A stretch of 64,000 nt of DNA from a virus. Below, in pieces: positions 8,348 through 16,336 of this stretch (the first letter of the stretch is position 1; every line of letters starts with the position of its first letter). The stretch covers positions 1-64,000 of the IMG/VR virus record IMGVR_UViG_3300028676_000003; one strand, given 5' to 3'. A program made the position numbers and the translations under genes. A model generated the notes under the pieces. The model was not told the DNA's origin. It made no database searches and saw only the letters and a list, made by a program, of their open reading frames with translations.

Positions 8348-8759
8348 GGAAAAAATTGAAGAAATAGGTAAAGAGTTTGTTGAAAAGGTATTAAATTTTT
8401 CATTCAGAAGCATGGCAGAAAAAACCAATGCTAACAGACTCTTAAAAGCGTTTGTTGCAGGAGCAGAAACTATTCTAAAGAATGCTCATGACTTTGAATT
8501 CCCTAATGATATTGAGGATAAAGAGCCAGCGGTTGAAATTGAAGTTGTTCCTGTAAGGAAGGAGCTTGTACAAGCTCCAGTGGGTCTTTGCCGTAAAATT
8601 GAACAAAAGGTTGTGTTTTCGTTAAGTGATAAAAAAATAAACGACCTAATATCAGAAGGTTGGACAATAACCACAACAACACCAGTATATGTAAGTAGTC
8701 AAGGTCATGGTTCTGACCAAAAAGGTGAGATTTGTTTCGTACTTGAAAGAGAAGTATAA
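8340..8759 (+). CDS. hypothetical protein
   Basis: 139 residues: helical N-terminal half (KEFVEKVLNFSFRSMAEKTNANRLLKAFVAGAE), acidic linker, and a C-terminal predicted alpha/beta part (VFSLSDKKINDLISEGWTI). The TAATG junction leads into a small MKLGK protein. Function unknown. Confidence 0.75.
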   Translation: MNKEKIEEIGKEFVEKVLNFSFRSMAEKTNANRLLKAFVAGAETILKNAHDFEFPNDIEDKEPAVEIEVVPVRKELVQAPVGLCRKIEQKVVFSLSDKKINDLISEGWTITTTTPVYVSSQGHGSDQKGEICFVLEREV

Positions 8760-8914
8760 TGAAACTCGGTAAACCTACACATAATAACGTAGATGTTGTA
8801 ATCGGACAAATTTGGCTTAAACTATTTAATGATAGAAGACCTATGTTTGATATTGATTTTAATACCTATGGTGAACCTTTACTAAATAATACTGAAAAAA
8901 TAGAAGAAATTTAG
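8759..8914 (+). CDS. orphan MKLGK small protein, outlier of the large array
   Basis: 51 residues beginning MKLGKPTHNN, the same opening as the tandem array that starts 3.7 kb downstream. It contains IWLKLFN, like the IW motif of many array members. It shares one base with the stop of the preceding gene and ends at TAG. It is probably an escaped or founding array unit. Confidence 0.75.
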   Translation: MKLGKPTHNNVDVVIGQIWLKLFNDRRPMFDIDFNTYGEPLLNNTEKIEEI

Positions 8915-8937
8915 TTGCAAGATAAAAAATTAATTTG

Positions 8938-8945
8938 TACCTTTG
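8938..8945 (+). promoter_or_regulatory. promoter -7 box TACCTTTG
   Basis: Perfect box 21 bases before the ATG chosen for the next gene; it rules out an upstream TTG start lying inside the box. Confidence 0.7.
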
Positions 8946-8966
8946 TATAACAATAATGAAATCACC

Positions 8967-9251
8967 ATGATAAAAGTATCAACATATCGCAATATCAAGT
9001 TTGAAATTATAGTTAGCCTTAATAGTAAAGCTGTTCTTAATTTAGAAAATGATTTAAGACACTACATTATGTGTAGAACACTAAATTCAGTTAACGATAA
9101 AGACTATTACAAAAGCTATACAACCAAAGAAGGTAGCGGAGAGTTGATGGATGGAATCAATACAGCTGAACTAGACATACAAAAATGGATTGATACTGTA
9201 ACAACTGGTGATGAAAGAACCCTATTAAGCCTTGGGTTTAAATTCGAATAA
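8967..9251 (+). CDS. hypothetical protein
   Basis: 94 residues starting MIKVSTYRN; this ATG is preferred because an in-frame TTG further upstream lies inside the promoter box. Soluble, mixed alpha/beta composition. Followed after one base by the protease-like gene. Not recognised. Confidence 0.75.
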   Translation: MIKVSTYRNIKFEIIVSLNSKAVLNLENDLRHYIMCRTLNSVNDKDYYKSYTTKEGSGELMDGINTAELDIQKWIDTVTTGDERTLLSLGFKFE

Positions 9252-9252
9252 T

Positions 9253-9792
9253 ATGCAAAAATATTTCAAATGGATTATCGTCGCTGTAGCAGTGGTAATA
9301 ATAGCCCTTATAACCTACGCTGTACTTACAACAAAAGAAAAACCTTTCAATAAGGTTGACATGAAAACATCAAATTTCGTGCTTAATATTACTGGCAGAA
9401 CGTATTTAGATACGATTCTTGTAACTGGTCTTAAGTACTACGGAATAGACAGCTCACAAGTTGTTATAAGAGACTTACCTTATGCGCAGTCTCATATGGA
9501 AAAAGGTTATACACTTAAAGCATTTGTTATGAATGAAGGTAATCAATATCTTCTTTATATCGTTGATGCTGATAAAGATGAATCAATCTATATAATAGCG
9601 CATGAACTAATACACTTTAAACAATATCACGATAAAAGACTCTTATTAACAAATGATACATTCATTTGGAATGGTAAGACGTACTACAGTGATTCGCAGT
9701 ATGAAAACAGGCCATGGGAAGTGGAAGCTTTCGGTATGGGTCCTGTAATGGAATTAGTATTAAAACAAAAACTCTACGGAGACCGACAATGA
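9253..9792 (+). CDS. membrane-anchored HExxH metalloprotease-like protein
   Basis: 179 residues: an N-terminal anchor (about 6-28), then a domain with IIAHELIHFKQYH, an HExxH zinc-protease signature with a further downstream E (RPWEVEAF) that may be the third ligand. The start at MQKYFKWI places the helix correctly. Membrane-tethered and probably facing the periplasm. ATGA overlap with the next gene. Substrate unknown. Confidence 0.75.
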   Translation: MQKYFKWIIVAVAVVIIALITYAVLTTKEKPFNKVDMKTSNFVLNITGRTYLDTILVTGLKYYGIDSSQVVIRDLPYAQSHMEKGYTLKAFVMNEGNQYLLYIVDADKDESIYIIAHELIHFKQYHDKRLLLTNDTFIWNGKTYYSDSQYENRPWEVEAFGMGPVMELVLKQKLYGDRQ

Positions 9793-10037
9793 TAGTAAAT
9801 ATAATTTTATGGGTAGTATTATACTTGATAGGTGCTGTATTAGGCTATCTATTATGTAAACTACTTAGAGGAACGGACCCTGATACAAATAATGAGTGGA
9901 ATGATGTGTTTTTAACTATCATTTATTCATTAACTAGTTGGGTATGTGTATTTGTACTATCAATTGTTATAGTTATAGCCTTACTATGCACACTAGAAAT
10001 TAAAAAATTTAATAAAAAACCACCAAAATGGATGTAA
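9789..10037 (+). CDS. small membrane protein of the PPKWM family, copy 1
   Basis: 82 residues, two hydrophobic segments (about 4-24 and 47-71) and a C-terminus KKPPKWM. The last codons TGG-ATG-TAA are also the start of the next gene read in another frame. Three more related genes follow directly. Confidence 0.75.
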   Translation: MIVNIILWVVLYLIGAVLGYLLCKLLRGTDPDTNNEWNDVFLTIIYSLTSWVCVFVLSIVIVIALLCTLEIKKFNKKPPKWM

Positions 10038-10582
10038 AACATTTTATAGTATATGGGATTTTCTATCTCATAGGTGTATTTATGACATATACACTAGTAA
10101 CTGACTTCAAATTAGTCAAAAAGAACTCTTTAAAACACATTTTATTGTCATTAACAAGCTTCATTGGTGCTTTTTCAGCATGTTTCTACTTCTTATTGTC
10201 CAGTTTAGGTACTGAAAAGAAGAAAAAAGAGAACATAATGCAGAAAATCGAACAAGAACTTAAGCTTTTAGCTGATATTAATCGAATTAGAAGTGAAATT
10301 TCTGCTTTTATTGATGCAAATAAGGATGATAGAGTAAAAAGTATCGGTGATAGGGTAAAGATTTGGGATGGTAGCGGTAATGTTGACAAGGTAAGTGGAA
10401 TAAAACGTGATGGAATAGACCCATTATTCAAAAACATTGGTATTGTTATCGAAACTAACTGCGAAAGAACCCTAGTACCATCATTACCATGGGAGAGTGA
10501 GAAACACTTGGACCTATTAATTGTATTCCCTGACGGGGAAGAAGTATACACCTCTTCAAATTTCGTTCAAATCATAGACTAA
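10028..10582 (+). CDS. PPKWM-family membrane protein with an added soluble domain, copy 2
   Basis: 184 residues: the N-terminal membrane part (about 5-58) resembles the neighbouring copies (YxxGxxxTYxL), but residues ~70-184 form a soluble domain with a Lys-rich stretch and a predicted beta region (DRVKIWDGSGNV..., GIVIETNCERT). It looks like a copy fused to a small SH3-like domain (inference). Its stop shares a base with the next ATG. Confidence 0.7.
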   Translation: MDVKHFIVYGIFYLIGVFMTYTLVTDFKLVKKNSLKHILLSLTSFIGAFSACFYFLLSSLGTEKKKKENIMQKIEQELKLLADINRIRSEISAFIDANKDDRVKSIGDRVKIWDGSGNVDKVSGIKRDGIDPLFKNIGIVIETNCERTLVPSLPWESEKHLDLLIVFPDGEEVYTSSNFVQIID

Positions 10583-10866
10583 TGGAAGATTTTAAAGTAT
10601 ATCATTATATTATCTATATAGTAGGTTATATAATATCATACCTCTTCTTTAGACGTATCGACAATGATGCTCCTAGGACTTGGGAGAAGGTTATAAAACG
10701 AATATTTGTATCGTTAGGTAGTTGGGTTACAGTCCTTTGTGTGTTCATCATCATATTTATGATTATGTGCGGGATGATGATACAAGATTTTGGAGTTTAT
10801 TTGGAGACCACAAAGTTTATCAAATATGCTAAAAGTTTCATTAAAGAACCGCCAAAATGGATGTAA
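10582..10866 (+). CDS. small membrane protein of the PPKWM family, copy 3
   Basis: 94 residues, two hydrophobic segments (about 7-24 and 44-66), SLGSWVT in the second as in copies 1 and 4, and C-terminus KEPPKWM. The final ATGGATGTAA overlaps the start of copy 4 by 10 bases, exactly as at the copy 1/2 junction. Confidence 0.75.
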   Translation: MEDFKVYHYIIYIVGYIISYLFFRRIDNDAPRTWEKVIKRIFVSLGSWVTVLCVFIIIFMIMCGMMIQDFGVYLETTKFIKYAKSFIKEPPKWM

Positions 10867-11081
10867 TTATTTATCTAATAGGCTACGTACTATGCTACAT
10901 AGTATTTAGATACCTACTTGTAGGAAAGGATGATAGTGACGGTTGGAGTGAAATCGGAACAGCTTTATCATTTTCAATATTTAGTTGGATAGGAGTAATT
11001 TTATGTATCATTATATTCATAATAATGGGCATACTATGGTTAGTAGACAGATTCAACATCAAACCGCCAAAATGGCTCTAA
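10857..11081 (+). CDS. small membrane protein of the PPKWM family, copy 4
   Basis: 74 residues, two hydrophobic helices (about 3-21 and 36-65), SIFSWIGV, ending KPPKWL. Last member of the tandem set. No function known. Confidence 0.75.
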   Translation: MDVIIYLIGYVLCYIVFRYLLVGKDDSDGWSEIGTALSFSIFSWIGVILCIIIFIIMGILWLVDRFNIKPPKWL

Positions 11082-11136
11082 GAAAAAAAAAACAAAAATA
11101 TTTGCAAAAAGACTTGCAACTATAAAACTAAAGTAG

Positions 11137-11144
11137 TACCTTTG
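11137..11144 (+). promoter_or_regulatory. promoter -7 box TACCTTTG
   Basis: Perfect box 22 bases before the DUF6745-like gene. The first array block at 12656 has no promoter of its own and probably depends on read-through from here. Confidence 0.7.
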
Positions 11145-11166
11145 TATAACATTTAAAATATAACAT

Positions 11167-12177
11167 ATGAAAACTGAGTTAACTCAAGAAGAAAAAGATT
11201 TAATACCAGTAATTGAGAAGAAATGGATTGACCTTGCTCTCGTTAAAAACGTAGACGGTATCGATAAACCATTATTTGAAAAAGGAATCAATTGGTTGTA
11301 TGACCGCTTCCTTAAATTACCAAATCCACAAGTCGTGTATTGTGATGGTTTAATTGAAGCACTTATCAAGATTACTCTTGTTAAGGATTACGACAAAGAA
11401 TTGGAAGACTATAGCCCTGATATGGTCCAAAAATTCTACGACAAAGAATTGGATGAAGAATTCATTTCTAAGGTTCGTGCGAATTATTCGTTAAAATCTT
11501 CTTACTGTGGATGGAGTAACTTTGGATGGGTATCATTCTATGATTACTTCACTGAAATTAAAGTGGTTGATAACCCTGATTTCAATCAGTACAAAGAAAT
11601 TATCCAATCTAATGTGTTTGAAACATTCGAATTTGAACATGTGGTATTTGCGGTACAGCCACCAATTAAAATCGTGAAAAACGACAACAACCAATTACAC
11701 AATCCACTAGGAGCGTCAATTGAGTTTATCGATGGAAGTAAATTCTACTACATCAATGGTCGTGAAATCGATGGTGAGTTAATCACTAAAGGATTTACAA
11801 AAGAACGTTTCATGACTGAAACTAATGAGGACATTCGTGGTGCGATGTATACTATCATTGAAGGAAAAGGTGGAGAAGGAGCAATGCTTGACTTCTTAGG
11901 AGCCTATGAGTTTGATAACGATGTTATCACACACCAAAACGGGGATAAAGAGATATTAACTCTTTACAGAACCACAGAAACGTTCTCTGAACTACAAGAC
12001 ATTAATGGTAAACGTGATGTTCCATTATGTTGGTTAAGATTGGTTTGCCCATCAACTGGTCAAAATTATTTGATTGCAACAGACCCTTCTTTCGAGAAAG
12101 CTGTAGACGCTATCAAGTTCCACAGACCCGAAGATGTACCTTTTGATTTAGATTATACTTGGATGAGTAGAAGCTAA
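11167..12177 (+). CDS. DUF6745-like protein
   Basis: 336 residues. The N-terminal half is helical with YCGWSNFGWVSFYDYF; the centre has LHNPLGASIEFIDGSKFYYINGREID, a leucine/His-Asn and ExxDG-x-YY-x-G pattern I associate with the DUF6745 domain; the C-terminal part continues with CWLRLVCPSTGQNYLI. Such proteins occur in phages and bacteria, function unknown. Followed in the same operon by a 128-residue protein. Confidence 0.6.
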   Translation: MKTELTQEEKDLIPVIEKKWIDLALVKNVDGIDKPLFEKGINWLYDRFLKLPNPQVVYCDGLIEALIKITLVKDYDKELEDYSPDMVQKFYDKELDEEFISKVRANYSLKSSYCGWSNFGWVSFYDYFTEIKVVDNPDFNQYKEIIQSNVFETFEFEHVVFAVQPPIKIVKNDNNQLHNPLGASIEFIDGSKFYYINGREIDGELITKGFTKERFMTETNEDIRGAMYTIIEGKGGEGAMLDFLGAYEFDNDVITHQNGDKEILTLYRTTETFSELQDINGKRDVPLCWLRLVCPSTGQNYLIATDPSFEKAVDAIKFHRPEDVPFDLDYTWMSRS

Positions 12178-12221
12178 TTCGAAAAGGAAAAATAAGAATA
12201 ACACAAAAAAACATTTTAAAA

Positions 12222-12608
12222 ATGGAAAAATTAAATTTCGACGGTGCGTTTCAAGCGCATCAAGGTGACGTACAACTTCACTCTTTAGCACAGTTACCAT
12301 CAAACGTAACAAAAGTGACTAAAACATTTTTCGCTAAATCAGAAAAATCAGGACATGCTCACGCATTGTGTGGTGACTATGAGTTATACGAAAATGAATC
12401 AGGTACACAGTTCGTTGTAGTTGGTAGTGATGGTGCAACATTGAACCACACAGGGTATCAAAACCTTACTCCTGAGTATTGGAACACTAACGCAGTGCTT
12501 CCTGTGGCTGACCACAAGCCTACAATCCTTAAAGCAGGTATCTACCACGTTGGAATCCAACGTAGAATCGACCCGTTCAAAAGCGTTTGGGAGAAAGTTC
12601 TTGACTAA
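12222..12608 (+). CDS. hypothetical protein
   Basis: 128 residues, soluble. Contains SGHAHALCGDYELYENESG with several His, which suggests metal binding, and a C-terminal GIYHVGIQRR. It follows the DUF6745-like gene and precedes a UUCG-loop terminator, so the two probably work together. Not recognised. Confidence 0.75.
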   Translation: MEKLNFDGAFQAHQGDVQLHSLAQLPSNVTKVTKTFFAKSEKSGHAHALCGDYELYENESGTQFVVVGSDGATLNHTGYQNLTPEYWNTNAVLPVADHKPTILKAGIYHVGIQRRIDPFKSVWEKVLD

Positions 12609-12616
12609 ATCAAACA

Positions 12617-12643
12617 AAACCCTACTTCGGTAGGGTTTTTTTA
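12617..12643 (+). terminator. intrinsic terminator with UUCG loop
   Basis: AAACCCTAC and GTAGGGTTT enclose TTCG, then a T run. It sits immediately before the array, so array units 1-7 need read-through or an unseen promoter. Confidence 0.9.
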
Positions 12644-12655
12644 TTAAAAGACAAT

Positions 12656-12838
12656 ATGAAATTAGGTAAAAAGAAATCTCAAAAGATTATTGACAAGCTT
12701 GATGATAAAATATATTCCAAAATTGACAATAAGATTTTCAAAAAGGTCAAAGGAAAACAATTCGGCATGGTTCAAGATAAACTGAATAGCGTTTATGAAT
12801 TGGGTTGGAATGCTGACATAGAAACAATTCAAGAATGA
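12656..12838 (+). CDS. MxLG array protein, unit 1
   Basis: 60 residues, MKLGKKKSQ opening; Lys/Asp-rich with an amphipathic D-K-I-Y repeat (15-30). 13 bases after a terminator, no own promoter. Ends inside the ATGA start of unit 2. Function unknown. Confidence 0.8.
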   Translation: MKLGKKKSQKIIDKLDDKIYSKIDNKIFKKVKGKQFGMVQDKLNSVYELGWNADIETIQE

Positions 12839-13005
12839 AATTAGGTAACGAAACACATAGTACTTTAAAACCTGAAATTAGCTATATGTGGGGCTTTATC
12901 AGGGAAGTTAAAGATTTAAAAATTGATATCAATTTAACAATAAGATTATTTGGTGATTTTGATGGAAATATTATAACTTTTCCAAAATCATTTTCCGAAG
13001 TATAA
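12835..13005 (+). CDS. MxLG array protein, unit 2
   Basis: 56 residues, MKLGNETH; central YMWGFIREVKDLKIDINLT predicted helix-strand. One of few units with a gap (17 bases) before the next. Confidence 0.75.
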   Translation: MKLGNETHSTLKPEISYMWGFIREVKDLKIDINLTIRLFGDFDGNIITFPKSFSEV

Positions 13006-13022
13006 GTAAATTAATTTAGATA

Positions 13023-13208
13023 ATGAATTTAGGAAGAAGAATAGATGAAACACTAGCACATGTTCTTGGACGTGTTATATTCACGGCAGTTGACGATAAG
13101 ATTTTCAACGCACTAGAAATAGATGATTACGAAAAAGCCAATGAGAATTTCCATAAGCTTGATTTATTTGATGATGTGGCTGACAGCTTAAATATTTTAT
13201 GGGAATGA
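13023..13208 (+). CDS. MxLG array protein, unit 3
   Basis: 61 residues, MNLGRRIDET. Its V-DDKIFNALE resembles the DDKI/DNKIFKK part of unit 1, suggesting common descent. ATGA overlap with unit 4. Confidence 0.8.
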   Translation: MNLGRRIDETLAHVLGRVIFTAVDDKIFNALEIDDYEKANENFHKLDLFDDVADSLNILWE

Positions 13209-13381
13209 AACTAGGTAATACAAAAAGTGAGAAAACTAAAGATGATATTTTTAAACTTTGGCTTATATGTAGAGATAGTCGTAACGAAGTAATAACTAAT
13301 AGTTTATCAAACCATGTACTTGTTTTAATAAATCATAATATATCACGTAAATTATTCAAACTAAATGAAATTAGGAATTAG
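13205..13381 (+). CDS. MxLG array protein, unit 4
   Basis: 58 residues from the ATG giving MKLGNTKSEK (an in-frame ATG two codons earlier is less likely). Ends LNEIRN: these last codons are the start motif of unit 5 read in another frame (17-base overlap). Confidence 0.75.
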   Translation: MKLGNTKSEKTKDDIFKLWLICRDSRNEVITNSLSNHVLVLINHNISRKLFKLNEIRN

Positions 13382-13535
13382 TAAAAAGCTAGATACTTGG
13401 GGAGAAGGAGCTAGAATCGAAAATAAGATGAATAACTTAATAATCAAGTCTGTAAGTCAAACAATGCTTGCAAGGGTTGTTCATGGTGTAAAAGAGAAAA
13501 TTGAAGATAATCTATTTGATTTATTGGAAGTATGA
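13365..13535 (+). CDS. MxLG array protein, unit 5
   Basis: 56 residues, MKLGISKKL; mostly helical composition with a C-terminal KEKIEDNLFDLLEV helix. ATGA overlap with unit 6. Confidence 0.75.
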   Translation: MKLGISKKLDTWGEGARIENKMNNLIIKSVSQTMLARVVHGVKEKIEDNLFDLLEV

Positions 13536-13714
13536 TACTAGGAGAACACATAAGAAATAATGTAGCAGAACTTGTTGAGAAGATAAGAGACGGTGTAAGA
13601 GCTGAATCAAATCGAAGAACCAATGTAAGTACTAAATTAAAGGTGTCAGGAATAATAGGTAATACAAACGAAGCAGTTTTACAATTTGAATTTCAATACA
13701 GATATACATTATGA
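13532..13714 (+). CDS. MxLG array protein, unit 6
   Basis: 60 residues, MILGEHIRNN; helical first half, then a strand-like C-terminus (EAVLQFEFQYRYTL). ATGA overlap at both ends. Confidence 0.8.
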   Translation: MILGEHIRNNVAELVEKIRDGVRAESNRRTNVSTKLKVSGIIGNTNEAVLQFEFQYRYTL

Positions 13715-13917
13715 AATTAGGTAAACCAATTGATAACTTATTTATGAATGGAAAGCTTGAGGGTCTTCAAACCCGACTATACAACAAGCTTAAGAAAGAA
13801 GTAGGAAAGAAGCTATATTTAGATATTGAAGGAACTATTTTTGATAACATATATGGTGAAAGTGTAGAAATTTACAATGAAGTTGAAGATTATTTCATGT
13901 ATTATTTGGTAGTTTAA
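13711..13917 (+). CDS. MxLG array protein, unit 7
   Basis: 68 residues, MKLGKPIDNL; contains LDIEGTIFDNIY, like the K-I-F element of units 1 and 3. Last unit before the first non-array cassette. Confidence 0.8.
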   Translation: MKLGKPIDNLFMNGKLEGLQTRLYNKLKKEVGKKLYLDIEGTIFDNIYGESVEIYNEVEDYFMYYLVV

Positions 13918-13928
13918 AATATTATACA

Positions 13929-13936
13929 TACCTTTG
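13929..13936 (+). promoter_or_regulatory. promoter -7 box TACCTTTG
   Basis: Perfect box 31 bases before the UPF0114-like gene, in the sequence ATTATACATACCTTTG that recurs before another cassette at 19.0 kb. Confidence 0.7.
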
Positions 13937-13967
13937 TAGAAGAAAATTAATAACTAAATTAAAATCT

Positions 13968-14534
13968 ATGGAATTTTTCAGTTTAAAGTATGTTGGTCTA
14001 ACAGACTATTCTCCAAAAGGTATCATTCAATGGGCCATCTTCAACAGTAAATGGTTACTATTACCGTTCTTGATGAAGTTGATATGTTCATTGGTTATGC
14101 TTGGATGGGAATACTGTTTCCACTCTGATGTATCAGCAGAAGAAGTAATGCACATCTTGCACGGTGTCGATATCGTAATGATTGCTTATTTGGTTCGCAT
14201 GATTGTAATTGGGTTATATAACTCGGCAATCGACAAATCACATAAGGAACTTGGTGAGAAGATATCATCAGGATTGCTTAAGATTAAATTATCAACATCT
14301 ATCATGGGTGTCTCATCAATCCACTTGTTACAATCTTTCATGCAGTTGCACGAAATGACTGATAAGAATTGGTTTATCATCAGTGTAAGGATTGGACTTC
14401 AAGTACTTATTCACTTGGTATTCATTTATGGTTCACATATCTTAGCTAAGATGGAGTATCTACATGACCTTGGTGAGTCTATTCACAAGGAAGAACATGA
14501 CGAACACGAACAAACAGAAACACACGACCACTAA
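13968..14534 (+). CDS. UPF0114 (YqhA)-like membrane protein
   Basis: 188 residues with about four hydrophobic helices (25-48, 62-84, 100-125, 135-160). The middle (HGVDIVMIAYLVRMIVIGLYN... then L-KIKLSTSIMGVSSIHLLQSFM) follows the pattern of the UPF0114/YqhA inner-membrane family: a Val-Asp helix, GLYxxxI, then a Lys-Ser-Leu helix ending in a F/L-x-E/Q. The tail is His/Glu-rich (HKEEHDEHEQTETHDH), suggesting metal binding. It interrupts the array. Family call is from pattern memory. Confidence 0.65.
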   Translation: MEFFSLKYVGLTDYSPKGIIQWAIFNSKWLLLPFLMKLICSLVMLGWEYCFHSDVSAEEVMHILHGVDIVMIAYLVRMIVIGLYNSAIDKSHKELGEKISSGLLKIKLSTSIMGVSSIHLLQSFMQLHEMTDKNWFIISVRIGLQVLIHLVFIYGSHILAKMEYLHDLGESIHKEEHDEHEQTETHDH

Positions 14535-14722
14535 TGGCAAAAACAAAAACACCTACAGAACACTTGGTAGTAATCGTTCATAAGAAGGGCGAAGTACCAC
14601 CAAAGTTATATGACTGTCCTATTGGTGAAAGGACGAAAGAAGACGCAATATTGCAATCACAAAAAATTTATGAAAAAACTTATGGTACGAAAGATTATCA
14701 GTGGCATTACTTTGCTCATTAG
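14534..14722 (+). CDS. hypothetical protein
   Basis: 62 residues, soluble (TEHLVVIVHKKGEVPPKLYDCPIGERTKEDAILQSQKIYEK). TAATG junction with the previous gene; overlaps the lipoprotein gene downstream by about 53 bases in another frame. Not recognised. Confidence 0.65.
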   Translation: MAKTKTPTEHLVVIVHKKGEVPPKLYDCPIGERTKEDAILQSQKIYEKTYGTKDYQWHYFAH

Positions 14723-15140
14723 TATTTTATTACTAACTGTATCGTGTAATCAACACATCAAAAAAAGTGTCTTTAAGACAAAAGACGGTAAAGGGTATGT
14801 CTACCAAGACACTGACGACCTATTATGGTATTACATCGTTTACAACCAATCAAATGGTATGTATGAAGTAAGCCCTGTAAACGGAACGCCCGACTTCGAT
14901 GCAAGTTCAAGCGTAAGCCTTGACTTATCATCAGCAAACACAAGCGACTTCGCAAGTGTATCAGAAAGCATGTCAGAAACTACAGGTGAATCAGGAGAGG
15001 CAAGTGCTGACAATGATGCCAGTGGTGAAGGAATGTCAGAATCAACTGGTGAATCAGGTGACGGTGGCGGTGAATCGACTGGTACTAGTGATGCAGGGTC
15101 CGATGGTGGTGGCTCTGATGGTGGCGGTGGTGGAGAATAA
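14670..15140 (+). CDS. Ser/Gly-rich lipoprotein
   Basis: 156 residues from the chosen ATG (MKKLMVRKIISG). Signal peptide with lipobox LLTVSC, Cys at about residue 24. After a short YVYQDTDDLLWYYIVYNQ domain the protein becomes a low-complexity Ser/Gly/Glu/Asp tail (repeats of SETTGESGE, SESTGESGD) ending GGGSDGGGGGE. An MVRKI start 4 codons later is possible. Likely exposed at the cell surface or periplasm. Confidence 0.7.
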   Translation: MKKLMVRKIISGITLLISILLLTVSCNQHIKKSVFKTKDGKGYVYQDTDDLLWYYIVYNQSNGMYEVSPVNGTPDFDASSSVSLDLSSANTSDFASVSESMSETTGESGEASADNDASGEGMSESTGESGDGGGESTGTSDAGSDGGGSDGGGGGE

Positions 15141-15164
15141 CCACACCTAGATAAAAGATATATA

Positions 15165-15203
15165 AAATCCCAATGAACATTTGTTTTATTGGGATTTTTT
15201 TTG
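15165..15203 (+). terminator. intrinsic terminator
   Basis: AAATCCCAAT pairs with ATTGGGATTT, followed by a T run that leads straight into the next promoter. Confidence 0.85.
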
Positions 15204-15211
15204 TACCTTTG
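15204..15211 (+). promoter_or_regulatory. promoter -7 box TACCTTTG for array block 2
   Basis: Perfect box ending 4 bases before the ATG of array unit 8, implying a nearly leaderless array transcript. Confidence 0.75.
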
Positions 15212-15215
15212 TTTT

Positions 15216-15392
15216 ATGGAATTAGGTAAACGTATAAATCGACACATACCAAGTGACTTTACTGATACAGTAATGATTACTCTTGATGATATAATCATGC
15301 GGATAAGTGTTGCAGGTAAGTCTTCTATTGATGTAAGTGGTTTAAGACTTAGCCCATTTTTATTTACATTATTTAGAAACATATCATTATGA
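15216..15392 (+). CDS. MxLG array protein, unit 8
   Basis: 58 residues, MELGKRINRHIPSDFTD. Clear paralog of unit 9 (same I-N-[RK]-H-[IV]-P then FTDxVxxT). Start fixed by the promoter 4 bases upstream. ATGA overlap. Confidence 0.85.
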   Translation: MELGKRINRHIPSDFTDTVMITLDDIIMRISVAGKSSIDVSGLRLSPFLFTLFRNISL

Positions 15393-15562
15393 AATTAGGT
15401 GAAAATATAAACAAACATGTACCAAATTATTTTACAGATGTGGTTATTGTTACATTTGCTAATAATACAATAATTAGCTTAGGTGTTAGAGGGAAATGTA
15501 AAATTAGAGAATTAAACCTTGACAGTTATATGTTTAGAATGTTTAGGGGTAAATTATTATGA
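15389..15562 (+). CDS. MxLG array protein, unit 9
   Basis: 57 residues, MKLGENINKHVPNYFTD; aligns along its length with unit 8, a visible tandem duplication. ATGA overlap with unit 10. Confidence 0.85.
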   Translation: MKLGENINKHVPNYFTDVVIVTFANNTIISLGVRGKCKIRELNLDSYMFRMFRGKLL

Positions 15563-15729
15563 AATTAGGAAGCACCAAGAAAGAAACAATAATGTATTTT
15601 ATTGATTTAGTCAATAAAAATTCATTCAAGGTAGCCTATGCTAGACTTGATTGTAGTATTCCTATATTCAATCAGGTAAGCCAAGGTATTAACATTATAA
15701 GAACATCAAGAGACAATGAACTTAGGTAA
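15559..15729 (+). CDS. MxLG array protein, unit 10
   Basis: 56 residues, MKLGSTKKET. Ends DNELR-stop, encoded by the start motif of unit 11 in another frame (14-base overlap). Confidence 0.8.
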   Translation: MKLGSTKKETIMYFIDLVNKNSFKVAYARLDCSIPIFNQVSQGINIIRTSRDNELR

Positions 15730-15898
15730 ATTTAAATCAGCACCAAACATAAGAATCGCTATGGATATGATTCAGCGAAACCTTCAAAACAAATACATTG
15801 TTAATACTGGTGGTTTTGTACATAAGTACATGCCTAATCGTATGGGAGAAGTTATGCAAGAACGTTACACCTTATTGATATCTGATGATTCTAGGTGA
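15716..15898 (+). CDS. MxLG array protein, unit 11
   Basis: 60 residues, MNLGKFKSAP; basic, helical first half. Stop TGA formed within GGTGAG of unit 12 (14-base overlap). Confidence 0.8.
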   Translation: MNLGKFKSAPNIRIAMDMIQRNLQNKYIVNTGGFVHKYMPNRMGEVMQERYTLLISDDSR

Positions 15899-16076
15899 GC
15901 CAAGAAGAGACAAATTGGATAAAAGTATATCAAATGATATAAGTTTTCCAATTATACAGAAAGGTCGAGAGACCTTAGAGTATGAACTATGGTCTAAAAT
16001 CAAAAATGACCTTGGAATTAAGGTAATGGATTCAACACCAAGAGTAACAAAGATTTATAACAAAATAGATATATGA
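15885..16076 (+). CDS. MxLG array protein, unit 12
   Basis: 63 residues, MILGEPRRDK; contains ISFPIIQKG and ELWSKIKNDL, the W motif seen in many units. ATGA overlap. Confidence 0.8.
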   Translation: MILGEPRRDKLDKSISNDISFPIIQKGRETLEYELWSKIKNDLGIKVMDSTPRVTKIYNKIDI

Positions 16077-16336
16077 GAAAACTTATACAAATAGGTAAAC
16101 CACTTCAACGAAAGTTTAATAATACTATGACTAATAGATTGTTAACTAGACTTAGTAATCGTGTTGAAAAAGACCTTGCATTTCCGTTGATTGAAGATTT
16201 AGTTAATAGCTACAAAACAGAGGATATAAGCGATTTTATGTCTTTATATATTAAAGTAAAACACGTAAATGCAGATGGATTTATTGGATGGTCAGCAGGT
16301 AGAGGTGTCGATGTTGGGCATGTCTTTGACGAATAG
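16073..16336 (+). CDS. MxLG array protein, unit 13 (extended N-terminus)
   Basis: 87 residues. Begins MRKLIQIGKPLQ, so the x-I-G-K element is displaced four residues inward. LAFPLIEDL matches ISFPII of unit 12. Overlaps unit 14 by 26 bases. Confidence 0.75.
   Translation: MRKLIQIGKPLQRKFNNTMTNRLLTRLSNRVEKDLAFPLIEDLVNSYKTEDISDFMSLYIKVKHVNADGFIGWSAGRGVDVGHVFDE

Noticed and set aside
8943-8966. TTG start giving eight extra residues for the gene ending at 9251.
   Set aside because: The TTG is part of the TACCTTTG promoter box, so it cannot be in the transcript.
14920-15150. Alternative frames through the Ser/Gly-rich lipoprotein tail.
   Set aside because: Low-complexity GC-richer repeats are open in several frames; only the lipoprotein frame has a signal peptide.
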